Source: Leucobacter musarum subsp. musarum (lineage in GTDB: Bacteria > Actinomycetota > Actinomycetes > Actinomycetales > Microbacteriaceae). From it: 64,000 nt of DNA. A program made the translations under genes and the position numbers. The stretch lies in contig NZ_JHBW01000087.1 of the NCBI RefSeq assembly GCF_001273845.1, positions 310,001 to 374,000 of the forward strand, read 5' to 3'. Shown here piece by piece: positions 54,111-64,000 of this stretch (positions are counted from its first letter, which is position 1; each line of letters starts with the position of its first letter). The notes under the pieces were generated by a model. That model saw only the letters and a list, made by a program, of their open reading frames with translations, did not search any database and had not been told where the DNA came from.

Positions 54111-55022
54111 TTACCGGTCGCCCTCGTCCCCGCGCATCAGTTCCACGAGCCTTGCCGCAGCGCGCGGTACCTCGTCGTTCACGATGATCTCGTCGAACTC
54201 GTCGGCCGCCGCGAGTTCGACCTTCGCCGTCTCCAAACGGCGTGCGCGCTCTTCCTCGTCCTCGGTACCGCGACCGACCAGACGGTCGACCAGCTCGTCC
54301 CAGCTCGGCGGAGCAAGAAACACCAGACGGGCTTCCGGCATGCTCGCGCGCACCTGACGTGCACCCTGCAAATCGATCTCGAGGAGCATCAGCTCGCCGC
54401 GCTCTGCGGCTTCGACGACCGGACGACGCGGAGTGCCGTAGCGAGAACGGTTGTGCACCGTCGCCCACTCCAGCAGATCGTCCGCAGCGAGCATCCGATC
54501 GAACCCTTCGTCGTCGACGAAGTAGTAATGGCGGCCGTGCTCCTCACCGGGGCGAGGGGCGCGCGTCGTCGCCGAAACCGAGAGCTTCACTTCCGGGAAG
54601 TGCTCACGAATATAGGTCGCGACCGTGCCTTTCCCGACAGCCGTCGGACCGGCCAGCACCGTCAGCGGCGGACGAGGGCCGACGCGCACGGTGCCGGTGC
54701 GATCCCGCACGAACGACTCGAGCCGATCGCGCTGCAGCTTGCCGAGACCGCCGAGGCGCTTGCGCTCGGAGATGCCGAGATCGTCGCGCACGCGCTCCGC
54801 CTTCACCGCCCCGATCGCCGGGAACGAGAGCAGGAAATCGGTAATGCGCAGGGACGCAGCCGGGGTGCCCGGCACACGCGACTGCTCCATCACGCGGAAC
54901 GGGGACACCTCGCCGGAGCGGAGACGGCGCTTCAACTCAGCACGGGCCTGGCGTGCCGCGATGGCGGCGCGGTTGGCCGCAACGCGATCCACCTCCGGCA
55001 TCGTCCGTTCACTCGTCGTCAA
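54111..55022 (-). CDS. gmk: mIHF-guanylate kinase fusion
   Basis: One 303-residue protein with two domains normally encoded by adjacent genes. Residues ~9-105 match the actinobacterial integration host factor mIHF ([24 protein letters not shown].., [35 protein letters not shown]), a nucleoid DNA-binding protein. Residues ~118-303 are guanylate kinase: P-loop GPTAVGKGT at 125-133, [16 protein letters not shown] and LEIDLQGA. It phosphorylates GMP to GDP. The order pyrF-mihF-gmk is common in actinobacteria, so the fusion probably arose by loss of the mihF stop. It may also bind DNA. Confidence 0.93.
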   Translation of the reverse strand: MTTSERTMPEVDRVAANRAAIAARQARAELKRRLRSGEVSPFRVMEQSRVPGTPAASLRITDFLLSFPAIGAVKAERVRDDLGISERKRLGGLGKLQRDRLESFVRDRTGTVRVGPRPPLTVLAGPTAVGKGTVATYIREHFPEVKLSVSATTRAPRPGEEHGRHYYFVDDEGFDRMLAADDLLEWATVHNRSRYGTPRRPVVEAAERGELMLLEIDLQGARQVRASMPEARLVFLAPPSWDELVDRLVGRGTEDEEERARRLETAKVELAAADEFDEIIVNDEVPRAAARLVELMRGDEGDR

Positions 55023-55076
55023 CAGTCCACTCCCCTGATATCCCTGTGCGCATTCGTTGCGTAGTCGGGTTACAGC

Positions 55077-55952
55077 CTAGGCCGCTTCGCGGCTCAACGC
55101 GAAGCGGATCGCCTCAGCGCGCTCGCGGATGCGGTCACGGAGCCCGTCGGGACCGCCCTGCAGAATGCTCCGGGACTCGTTCGCCAGCAACGCGTGCCCG
55201 ATGCCGCCGAAGATTTCTGCCGCTTCCTCGATGCGGGCACCTTGGTGCCCGAACCCCGGCGCGAGCACCGGCAGTGCCGGCCCAGCGGGCCGCTCCGCGG
55301 TCTCGATTTCGAAACCCGAGAGGTCCAGCGTCGCTCCGAGCACCACGCCGACGGAGCCGATCGACGCGGCGCCTGACGCCGAGTGCTCAGCGTTCCAGGC
55401 CTCCGCATCCGCCACCATCGCCGCAGCGACCGTACGGCCATCGGCGCGGCGCGCACGCTGCACGTCGACTGCTTCAGGGTTCGACGTCGCTGCGAGCACG
55501 AACAGGCCTTTGCCGTGCGCCGTCACGTGACGGAGCGCACCCTCAATCGTGCCGAAGCCCTGATACGCGACCACCGTCATGGCGTCGGCCTCAAGCGGAG
55601 ATCCCGGCGCCAACCAGGTGTCGGCGTACGCACCGAAACTCGACCCGATGTCGCCGCGCTTCACGTCGGCGACGACCAGCACGCCGGCCTCACGTGCATC
55701 CGCGAACACCCGCTCGAGCGCCGCAAACCCCGCCGAACCGAACCGCTCGAAGAACGCGATCTGCGGTTTCACACAGGCCGCGACCCCGGCGGCGGCGGCG
55801 ACCCCGTCGCGCCCCATGCGCTCGGCCCCCGCCGCATCGTCCGCGACGCCCCAGGCGTCGAGCAACGGCCCATGCGGGTCGATGCCGGCGCACAGGTGCC
55901 GGCCCGCAGCGAACTCCGCCGCGAGCCGGTCACCAAATGTCGTCGACGTCAT
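55077..55952 (-). CDS. pyrF: Orotidine 5'-phosphate decarboxylase
   Basis: The last step of UMP synthesis. The 291-residue protein belongs to the longer actinobacterial PyrF subgroup. The catalytic Asp-Lys-Asp is in ADVKRGDIGSS, the N-terminus has CAGIDPH, and the phosphate loop APGFGHQGA is near the end. The start overlaps the carB stop by one base (TGATG), so translation is coupled. The mIHF-gmk gene follows after 54 bp. Confidence 0.95.
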   Translation of the reverse strand: MTSTTFGDRLAAEFAAGRHLCAGIDPHGPLLDAWGVADDAAGAERMGRDGVAAAAGVAACVKPQIAFFERFGSAGFAALERVFADAREAGVLVVADVKRGDIGSSFGAYADTWLAPGSPLEADAMTVVAYQGFGTIEGALRHVTAHGKGLFVLAATSNPEAVDVQRARRADGRTVAAAMVADAEAWNAEHSASGAASIGSVGVVLGATLDLSGFEIETAERPAGPALPVLAPGFGHQGARIEEAAEIFGGIGHALLANESRSILQGGPDGLRDRIRERAEAIRFALSREAA

Positions 55953-58900
55953 CAGCTGGCGAGCGCCGCGTCGCGGTCGGCCTGGTACTCCTGCAGCGAC
56001 TTCACGTCGAACCCGACGCGCTGCGCCGAGATCGCCCCGACCGCGGCCGACAGCTCGGACACCGTGGTGAAGATCGGCTTGTCTGCGGCCACCGCTGCGG
56101 CGCGGATCTCGTAGCCATCGGCACGCGCCGAGCTGCCCGACGGCGTGTTGATGATCATGTCGATCTCGCCGCGGTTGATCAGATCGACGATCGTGTCGCC
56201 GTCGGCGCCGGCGCTGTGCTTGCGCACGACCTCGGAGTCGATGCCATTGCGGCCGAGCACCACCTGGGTGCCTTGCGTCGCGAGAATGCGGTAGCCGAGC
56301 TCCTGCAACCGCAGCGCGGGGAGCACGATGGAGCGCTTGTCGCGATCCGCCACCGACAAGAACACGGTTCCGCTCTGCGGCAGCTCGCTGCCGGCCGCCG
56401 ACTGGCTCTTCGCGAACGCGGTCGGGAAGTCGCGGTCCATGCCCATGACCTCACCGGTGGAGCGCATCTCGGGCCCGAGCAGCGAGTCGACCACGAGGCC
56501 CTCGTGGGTGCGGAATCGCTTGAAGGGCAGCACGGCCTCTTTCACCGCGATCGGTGCGTCGATCGGGGCGCGCGAACCGTCGCGCTCGGGCAGCAGGCCC
56601 GCGGCGATGAGCTCGGCGATGCTCTCACCCGCCATGATGCGCGAGGCGGCCTTGGCGAGCGGGATCCCGAGCGCCTTCGACACGAACGGCACGGTGCGCG
56701 ATGCGCGCGGGTTAGCCTCGAGCACGTAGAGCACGCCCTGGCCGATCGCGAACTGCACATTGAGCAGCCCGCGCACCCCGATGCCCTCGGCAATGCCGAG
56801 CGTGGCCTCGCGCACCTGGGCGATCTGGTCGTGGCCGAGCGTGACGGGCGGCAGGGTGCAGCTCGAGTCGCCCGAGTGCACACCGGCCTCCTCGATGTGC
56901 TCCATCACGCCGCCGACGTACAACTGCTCGCCATCGTAGAGCGCGTCGACGTCGATCTCGATCGCGTCATCGAGGAAGCGGTCGACGAGCAGCGGGTGGC
57001 CGGGGCCGACGAGAGCGTGGCCCTCGATACGACTGAAGTAGCCGTGCAGCGACTCCGTGTCGTAGACGATCTCCATGCCGCGGCCGCCGAGCACGAACGA
57101 CGGGCGCACGAGCACGGGGTAGCCGATCTCCTCGGCGATGCGAATCGCACCCTCTTCGTCGATCGCGGTGCCGTTGCGCGGCGCGAGCAGGCCTGCGCGC
57201 TCCAGGATGCGCGAGAATGCTCCACGCTCCTCGGCCAAGTCGATCGCCTCGGGCGTGGTGCCCAAAATCGGGATCCCGGCATCCTTCAGCGGCTGCGCGA
57301 GCCCGAGGGCCGTCTGCCCGCCGAGCTGCACGACGACGCCCAGCAGCTCGCCCGACGCCTGCTCGGCGTGGATGACCTCGAGCACGTCTTCGAGCGTCAG
57401 CGGCTCGAAGTACAGGCGATCCGAGGTGTCGTAGTCCGTCGACACCGTTTCGGGGTTGCAGTTGATCATGATCGTCTCGTAGCCCGCGTCAGACAGCGCG
57501 AACGATGCGTGCACGCACGAGTAGTCGAACTCGACGCCCTGACCGATGCGGTTGGGGCCGGAGCCGAGAATGACGACCTTTTTGCGGTCGCTCGGCGCCA
57601 CCTCGGTCTCGAGGTCGTACGACGAGTAGTGGTACGGCGTGAGCGCCGGGAACTCGCCCGCGCAGGTGTCGACCGTCTTGAAGACGGGGCGCAGGCCGAG
57701 CCCGTGACGCAGGCCGCGGATCTCAGATTCAGAGACCCCTCGGATCGCAGCGATCTGCACGTCGGAGAACCCGTGATCCTTCGCCTCGCGCAGCACCTCG
57801 AGCGTGAGCTGCGGCGCCTGCTTCACGGCCTCCGCGACCTCGTTGATGAGCTGGATCTGGTCGAGGTACCAGGGGTCGATCGCGGTCGACGCGAACACCT
57901 GCTCGATGGTCGCGCCGAGGCGCAGCGCCTGCTGCACGTCCACGATGCGGCCGTCGGTCGGGCGCTTGATGATCTCGAGAATCTCGGCGACCGGGCGGGT
58001 CTCTTCGCCCCAGTGGAAGGAGGTGCCGCGCTTCTCGAGCGAGCGGAGCGACTTCTGCAGCGCCGTCGTGAAGTTGCGGCCGATGGCCATCGCTTCGCCG
58101 ACCGACTTCATGGTGGTGGTGAGCGTATCGTCGGCGGCGGGGAACTTCTCGAACGCGAATCGCGGGGTCTTCACGACGACGTAGTCGATCGACGGCTCGA
58201 AGCTCGCCGGGGTCTTCTGCGTGATGTCGTTGGGAATCTCATCGAGGCGGTAGCCGAGCGCGAGCTTCGCGGCGATCTTCGCGATCGGGAAGCCGGTGGC
58301 CTTCGACGCGAGCGCCGACGAGCGCGAGACGCGCGGGTTCATCTCGATGACGATGATGCGGCCCGTCACAGGATCGACGGCGTACTGAATGTTGCAGCCG
58401 CCGGTGTCGACGCCCACGCGGCGAATGATGTCGATGCCGATGTCGCGCAGCTTCTGATACTCGCGGTCGGTCAGGGTGAGCGCGGGCGCGACCGTGATCG
58501 AGTCACCGGTGTGCACGCCCACGGCGTCGACGTTCTCGATCGAGCAGACGACCACCGTGTTGTCGGCGGTATCGCGCATGAGCTCGAGCTCGTACTCCTT
58601 CCAGCCCAGGATCGACTCTTCGAGGAGCACCTCGGTGGTCGGGCTGTAGTGGAGGCCGTCGCCGGCAATGCGCACGAGCTCTTCCTCGGTGTAGGCGAAG
58701 CCCGAACCGAGACCGCCCATGGTGAACGAGGGACGGACCACGAGGGGGTAGCCCAGATCCTTGGCGAACTCCTTCGCCTCCTCGATCGTGTGCGCGATGT
58801 GCGAGCGCGCCACGTCAGCGCCCGCTTCGAGCACGAGCTCCTTGAAGATCTGGCGATCCTCACCGCGCTGAATCGCGTCGACCTTGGCGCCGATGAGCTC

Positions 58901-59239
58901 GACACCGTGCTTCTCGAGAATGCCGAGGTCGTGCAGTGCGATCGCCGCGTTGAGTGCCGTCTGGCCACCGAGCGTCGGCAAGATCGCATCGGGGCGCTCC
59001 TTGATGATGATCGACTCGATGACCTCGGGGGTGATCGGCTCGACGTAGGTCGCGTCGGCGAAGTCGGGATCGGTCATGATCGTCGCCGGGTTCGAGTTCA
59101 CCAGGATGACGCGCACGCCCTCCTCGCGGAGCACGCGGCACGCCTGGGTGCCCGAGTAGTCGAACTCGCAGGCCTGACCGATGACGATCGGGCCCGAACC
59201 GATGACGAGAACGGAGTTGATGTCTGAACGCTTGGGCAT
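55952..59239 (-). CDS. carB: Carbamoyl-phosphate synthase large subunit
   Basis: A 1095-residue ATP-grasp enzyme forming carbamoyl phosphate with CarA. It has two homologous halves, each with an ATP-grasp domain: first [18 protein letters not shown], with [22 protein letters not shown]; second [17 protein letters not shown], with [19 protein letters not shown]-terminal MGS-like allosteric domain (IINTPSG) follows. The ATG at 59239 starts the canonical [17 protein letters not shown]. It lies four bases after carA and overlaps pyrF. Confidence 0.98.
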   Translation of the reverse strand: MPKRSDINSVLVIGSGPIVIGQACEFDYSGTQACRVLREEGVRVILVNSNPATIMTDPDFADATYVEPITPEVIESIIIKERPDAILPTLGGQTALNAAIALHDLGILEKHGVELIGAKVDAIQRGEDRQIFKELVLEAGADVARSHIAHTIEEAKEFAKDLGYPLVVRPSFTMGGLGSGFAYTEEELVRIAGDGLHYSPTTEVLLEESILGWKEYELELMRDTADNTVVVCSIENVDAVGVHTGDSITVAPALTLTDREYQKLRDIGIDIIRRVGVDTGGCNIQYAVDPVTGRIIVIEMNPRVSRSSALASKATGFPIAKIAAKLALGYRLDEIPNDITQKTPASFEPSIDYVVVKTPRFAFEKFPAADDTLTTTMKSVGEAMAIGRNFTTALQKSLRSLEKRGTSFHWGEETRPVAEILEIIKRPTDGRIVDVQQALRLGATIEQVFASTAIDPWYLDQIQLINEVAEAVKQAPQLTLEVLREAKDHGFSDVQIAAIRGVSESEIRGLRHGLGLRPVFKTVDTCAGEFPALTPYHYSSYDLETEVAPSDRKKVVILGSGPNRIGQGVEFDYSCVHASFALSDAGYETIMINCNPETVSTDYDTSDRLYFEPLTLEDVLEVIHAEQASGELLGVVVQLGGQTALGLAQPLKDAGIPILGTTPEAIDLAEERGAFSRILERAGLLAPRNGTAIDEEGAIRIAEEIGYPVLVRPSFVLGGRGMEIVYDTESLHGYFSRIEGHALVGPGHPLLVDRFLDDAIEIDVDALYDGEQLYVGGVMEHIEEAGVHSGDSSCTLPPVTLGHDQIAQVREATLGIAEGIGVRGLLNVQFAIGQGVLYVLEANPRASRTVPFVSKALGIPLAKAASRIMAGESIAELIAAGLLPERDGSRAPIDAPIAVKEAVLPFKRFRTHEGLVVDSLLGPEMRSTGEVMGMDRDFPTAFAKSQSAAGSELPQSGTVFLSVADRDKRSIVLPALRLQELGYRILATQGTQVVLGRNGIDSEVVRKHSAGADGDTIVDLINRGEIDMIINTPSGSSARADGYEIRAAAVAADKPIFTTVSELSAAVGAISAQRVGFDVKSLQEYQADRDAALAS

Positions 59240-59243
59240 GTCT

Positions 59244-60470
59244 TTAGGCCTCCGTGGCGGTGGTCTTGCGCTCGGTGACCAAAGCGCGGAATCGATCGAA
59301 GAGGTAGAACGCGTCGTGCGGGCCGGCGGCCGCCTCGGGGTGGTACTGCACCGAGAACGCGGGGATGTCGAGGCACTCGAGGCCCTCGACGACCTGATCA
59401 TTGAGGCTGAAGTGGCTCACCTGCACGCGACCGAAGCCCTCGGGCGCGTCGATCTCGCCCTCGATGGGCGCGTCGACGGCGAAGCCGTGGTTCTGCGCGG
59501 TGATCTCGACGCGACCGGTGCGCTTGTCGAGCACGGGCTGGTTGATGCCGCGATGCCCGAACGGCAGCTTGTAGGTACTGAAGCCGAGCGCGCGCCCCAG
59601 CAGCTGGTTGCCGAAGCAGATGCCGAAGTAGGGCACGCCGTCGCGCAGCAGTTCGCGCAGCACGACGACCTGCGCATCGCTCGCTGCAGGATCGCCGGGA
59701 CCGTTCGAGTAAAACAGCGCGTCGGGCGCGATCGCGCGGATCTCCTCGAGCGAGGTCGACGCAGGCAGCACGATGACGTCGAAGCCGTGCTCCGACAGGT
59801 ACTGCACCGTGGCGCGCTTGATCCCGAGATCGAGCACCGCGATCGAGCCGACGCGGTCGACGCCCTCGGCCGCCGGAACGTCGTAGCGCTCCGGCGTCGT
59901 GACGGCCTCGGAGAGGTTCTTGCCGGCCATCGACTCCTGCTCGCGCACGAGTTCGAGCTGCGCCTCGTCCGAGAGATCGAAGTCGACGCCCGAGAACACG
60001 CCCGCGCGCATGGCACCGGCCGAGCGGATGTGGCGGGTGATCGCGCGCGTGTCGACACCGGAGATGCCCACGACGCCGTCATTCACGAGGTCTTCGTCGA
60101 GCGAGCGCTCGGCCCGGAAGTTCGACACGCGCCGCGCGGGGTCGCGGACGATGAACCCGGCGACCCAGATCTTGCGCGACTCCATGTCGGTGTCGTTCAC
60201 GCCCGTGTTGCCGATGTGCGGTGCCGTCATGAGCACGATCTGCCCCGCGTACGAGGGGTCGGTCAGCGTCTCCTGGTACCCGGTCATGCCCGTCGAGAAC
60301 ACGACCTCGCCGAGCGTGCGCCCGGTCGCCCCGTATGCGCGCCCCACGTATCGTCGGCCGTCTTCCAGCACCAGCACGGCGTTGCCCGTGGGCACCGCCG
60401 CAGCCGGGGGCACGGTGACGCCTTCGGGCGTCACGGCGGTTGCCGTCTCTTCGGTCGTGTTCGTGGTCAC
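59244..60470 (-). CDS. carA: Carbamoyl-phosphate synthase small subunit
   Basis: The glutamine-hydrolysing subunit, 408 residues. The first ~30 residues are an Ala/Thr/Pro-rich extension before [16 protein letters not shown]. The N-terminal domain has [18 protein letters not shown]; the GATase domain has Cys in [10 protein letters not shown] and His-x-Glu in [12 protein letters not shown]. It supplies ammonia to CarB. Its start overlaps the preceding gene as ATGA. Confidence 0.98.
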   Translation of the reverse strand: MTTNTTEETATAVTPEGVTVPPAAAVPTGNAVLVLEDGRRYVGRAYGATGRTLGEVVFSTGMTGYQETLTDPSYAGQIVLMTAPHIGNTGVNDTDMESRKIWVAGFIVRDPARRVSNFRAERSLDEDLVNDGVVGISGVDTRAITRHIRSAGAMRAGVFSGVDFDLSDEAQLELVREQESMAGKNLSEAVTTPERYDVPAAEGVDRVGSIAVLDLGIKRATVQYLSEHGFDVIVLPASTSLEEIRAIAPDALFYSNGPGDPAASDAQVVVLRELLRDGVPYFGICFGNQLLGRALGFSTYKLPFGHRGINQPVLDKRTGRVEITAQNHGFAVDAPIEGEIDAPEGFGRVQVSHFSLNDQVVEGLECLDIPAFSVQYHPEAAAGPHDAFYLFDRFRALVTERKTTATEA

Positions 60471-61024
60471 GCATCCTCCTGGGTGGTGTGGGAAGGGGTA
60501 TGGGTCTGAGAAGCCGGCGCAGCTGGGTCGGCCAGCGCAGCCGGTGAGAGTGCGGCGATGGCGCGCTCGAAGCGCAACTGTTCGGCGGGGTCAGTGAAGC
60601 GGAAACTCGATTCGACCTCGCGGCCGTCGGTTGCCTGCCACTGCAGCAGGGACAGGCCATCGCGCTCGACTGCCTTGCCGACGCGGCGACTCGCGACATC
60701 GGCGCCGAGCACTCGATTCGCCGGCAGGTGCACGGGCGACTCGCCAGTCACCGCGACCGTGACGCCGTCGGCGCGGATGGCCAGGTCGGCGAAGCCCTTG
60801 TAGCGCAGGCCCGGAATCGACAGCCGCTCGAGCGGTGCACCGATCGGGGTCGTCGAAACGTAGCTCGCGTGCGGGAACTCGGCGAGCACTGCGCCGACCA
60901 GTGCCGCGCCGTGCTCGGCGAAGCCGCCGTGGCGACGCGCTCGCGCGCGCCATCCGAGCCACATGCCGAGCAGAATGATTGCCGCGATGGCGATCATGAT
61001 GATCGCAAAGGTGCCGCGGCTCAT
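60467..61024 (-). CDS. Membrane-anchored protein of the pyrimidine operon
   Basis: A 185-residue protein with one N-terminal membrane helix ([18 protein letters not shown]) and a cytoplasmic-type beta-rich domain ([29 protein letters not shown]). A similar small membrane protein sits between pyrC and carA in many actinobacteria; its role is not established. Both ends overlap neighbours by four bases, so it is firmly part of the operon. Confidence 0.85.
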   Translation of the reverse strand: MSRGTFAIIMIAIAAIILLGMWLGWRARARRHGGFAEHGAALVGAVLAEFPHASYVSTTPIGAPLERLSIPGLRYKGFADLAIRADGVTVAVTGESPVHLPANRVLGADVASRRVGKAVERDGLSLLQWQATDGREVESSFRFTDPAEQLRFERAIAALSPAALADPAAPASQTHTPSHTTQEDA

Positions 61025-62399
61025 CGGGCGGCTCCTGCGGCAGCCACGGTTTCGGCGGCGACGAGCTCTCCGTCGTCAACCGTGAGATACCCGCGACGCA
61101 CGGTGAAGGCGACGCGGCCGGGCAGCTCCATACCGAGGAACGGCGAGTTCACGCTTTGACCGCGCAGGTGGTCGGTCGAGAACGTGCTCGTGCCGCTCGG
61201 GTCGACGAGCACGAGGTCGGCGGGCTGGCCCGCTTCCAACGCACTCGGGTGCCCCTCGAGTCGGCCGATCTCGGCCGGGCGCTGCGAGAGCAGTACCTCA
61301 AGCTCGGCCCAGCTCGCGTGCGCCTCCTGCACGAGAGTGAGCAGCGCGATCGGCAGGGCGGACTCAAGGCCGACCATGCCGAACGCCGCGGCGTCCCACT
61401 CGCAGTCTTTCGCCTCGACGGGGTGCGGCGCGTGATCCGTCGCAATCATGTCGATGATGCCGTCGGCGACAGCCGCGCGCAGGGCGCGCACGTCTTCCTC
61501 GCGACGCAACGGCGGATTCACCTTGTACCGGGCGTCGTAGCTGCGCGCCAGCTCCTCGGTGAGAATCAGATGGTGCGGCGTGACCTCCGCTGTGACCTGC
61601 ACGCCGCGGGCCTTGGCCCAGCGAATCACCTCGACCGAACCCGCCGTCGACAGGTGGCAGATGTGCAGGCGCGCCCCGATGTGCTCGGCGAGCAGCACGT
61701 CGCGGGCGATGATCGACTCTTCGGCGACCGCGGGCCAGCCCTTCAGCCCGAGCTCGCTCGACAGCGCGCCCTCGTTCATCTGGGAGCCCTCGGTCAGGCG
61801 CGGGTCTTGCGCGTGCTGCGCGATCACGCCGTCGAAGGTCTTCACGTATTCGAGGGCCCGACGCATGAGCAGCGGGTCATGCACGCACTTGCCATCGTCG
61901 GAGAACACGCGCACGGCAGCGCGCGAGTCGGCCATCGCGCCGATCTCGCTGAGGCGCTCCCCCGCGAGATCTTCGGTGACCGCACCGATGGGGCGGACCG
62001 TCGCGTAGCCCGCCGCATCGCCGAGTGCCTGCACCTGCTCCACGACGCCCGCCGTGTCTTGCACGGGCAGCGTGTTGGCCATCGCGAAGACGCTCGTGAA
62101 GCCGCCTGCAGCGGCCGCGCGCGTGCCCGTGAGCACCGTCTCCGACTGCTCGAACCCGGGCTCGCGCAGGTGGGTGTGCAGGTCGACCAGACCGGTGAGG
62201 GCAACGAGTCCCTCCGCGTCGATGACGCGCTCGCCCGCACGGGGCTCGAGACCGCCCGCGGCCTGGGTCGCGCGCTCGACGATGACGCCACCTGCGATGC
62301 GCAGATCCACCGCCGCCGCGTCGGAAACCTGCTGCCCGCGCTGCGTGAGCGCGCCAGCCAGACGGGCTCCGCGGATGAGAATTCCTGAGGTCGTGTCGG

Positions 62400-62403
<4 letters not shown>
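61021..62403 (-). CDS. pyrC: Dihydroorotase
   Basis: Cyclises carbamoyl-aspartate to dihydroorotate. The 460-residue class I amidohydrolase has metal ligands in [11 protein letters not shown], in the mid-chain HICHLST and in TDHAPH. The ATG at 62403 overlaps the pyrB stop as ATGA. The order after pyrR-pyrB is that of actinobacterial and Bacillus pyr operons. Confidence 0.97.

Positions 62404-64000
<1,597 letters not shown>

Noticed and set aside
54953..59227. 1424-codon plus-strand open frame
   Set aside because: It runs antisense to pyrF and carB, which are unmistakable; long antisense frames are a by-product of GC-rich codon bias.

Overview
The window is high-GC DNA from an actinobacterium, most likely a member of the Microbacteriaceae. 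The evidence is the order aceE-fasR-fabD-fabH-acpP-fabF, a mycobacterial-type integration host factor domain fused to guanylate kinase, the coproporphyrin-type HemH/HemQ pair, and -10 elements of TANNNT type close to start codons. I cannot name the genus from sequence alone; a Leucobacter-like organism would fit.

Layout. 1-2042 (minus): methionine uptake metQ-metN-metI, running off the left edge. 2274-11498: gap, a tandem universal stress protein, a NagZ-like lipoprotein, an MBL hydrolase, an MFS exporter, a flavin reductase/CPW-thioltransferase pair, a glutathione-peroxidase-type thiol peroxidase and a divergent MarR-like pair with twin operators. 11538-12150: tRNA-Val and ahpE. 12411-20140: aceE followed by the type II fatty-acid synthase cluster under a FasR-like activator. 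20231-21573: a VOC protein and a glutamine amidotransferase. 21555-27679 (minus): an iron/heme block of EfeUOB, Dps, HemQ and HemH with DtxR/IdeR-like boxes. 27872-28693: a GntR regulator.

28764-40245 is an integrated element of about 11.5 kb. It sits in the 3' end of a CAT-anticodon tRNA gene, is bounded by a 39-bp direct repeat of the tRNA 3' end, and carries a tyrosine recombinase beside its right end. Its cargo includes an SDR-epimerase fused to a helical domain, a CinA/PncC amidase, an ECF sigma factor, a GAF-GGDEF diguanylate cyclase, and an inverted duplication of a small Microbacteriaceae-type gene set. One copy of that set has an intact BLUF blue-light receptor; the other has a BLUF pseudogene that has lost every photochemically important residue. 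A (GCGACA)13 array and scattered copies of the same hexamer lie beside the recombinase gene.

40282-54052: an ECF sigma/membrane anti-sigma-like pair, UbiB-like kinase plus PadR, YaeQ, SoxR with a textbook MerR-type promoter driving an MFS pump, HdeD-like protein, alkyladenine glycosylase, a NarL-type two-component system divergent from a MacB/FtsX-like ABC transporter, and a DMT transporter. 54111-63949 (minus): the pyrimidine operon pyrR-pyrB-pyrC-orf-carA-carB-pyrF, with almost every junction translationally coupled, followed by the mIHF-guanylate kinase fusion. A PyrR-binding RNA loop is recognisable in the leader just upstream of pyrR.
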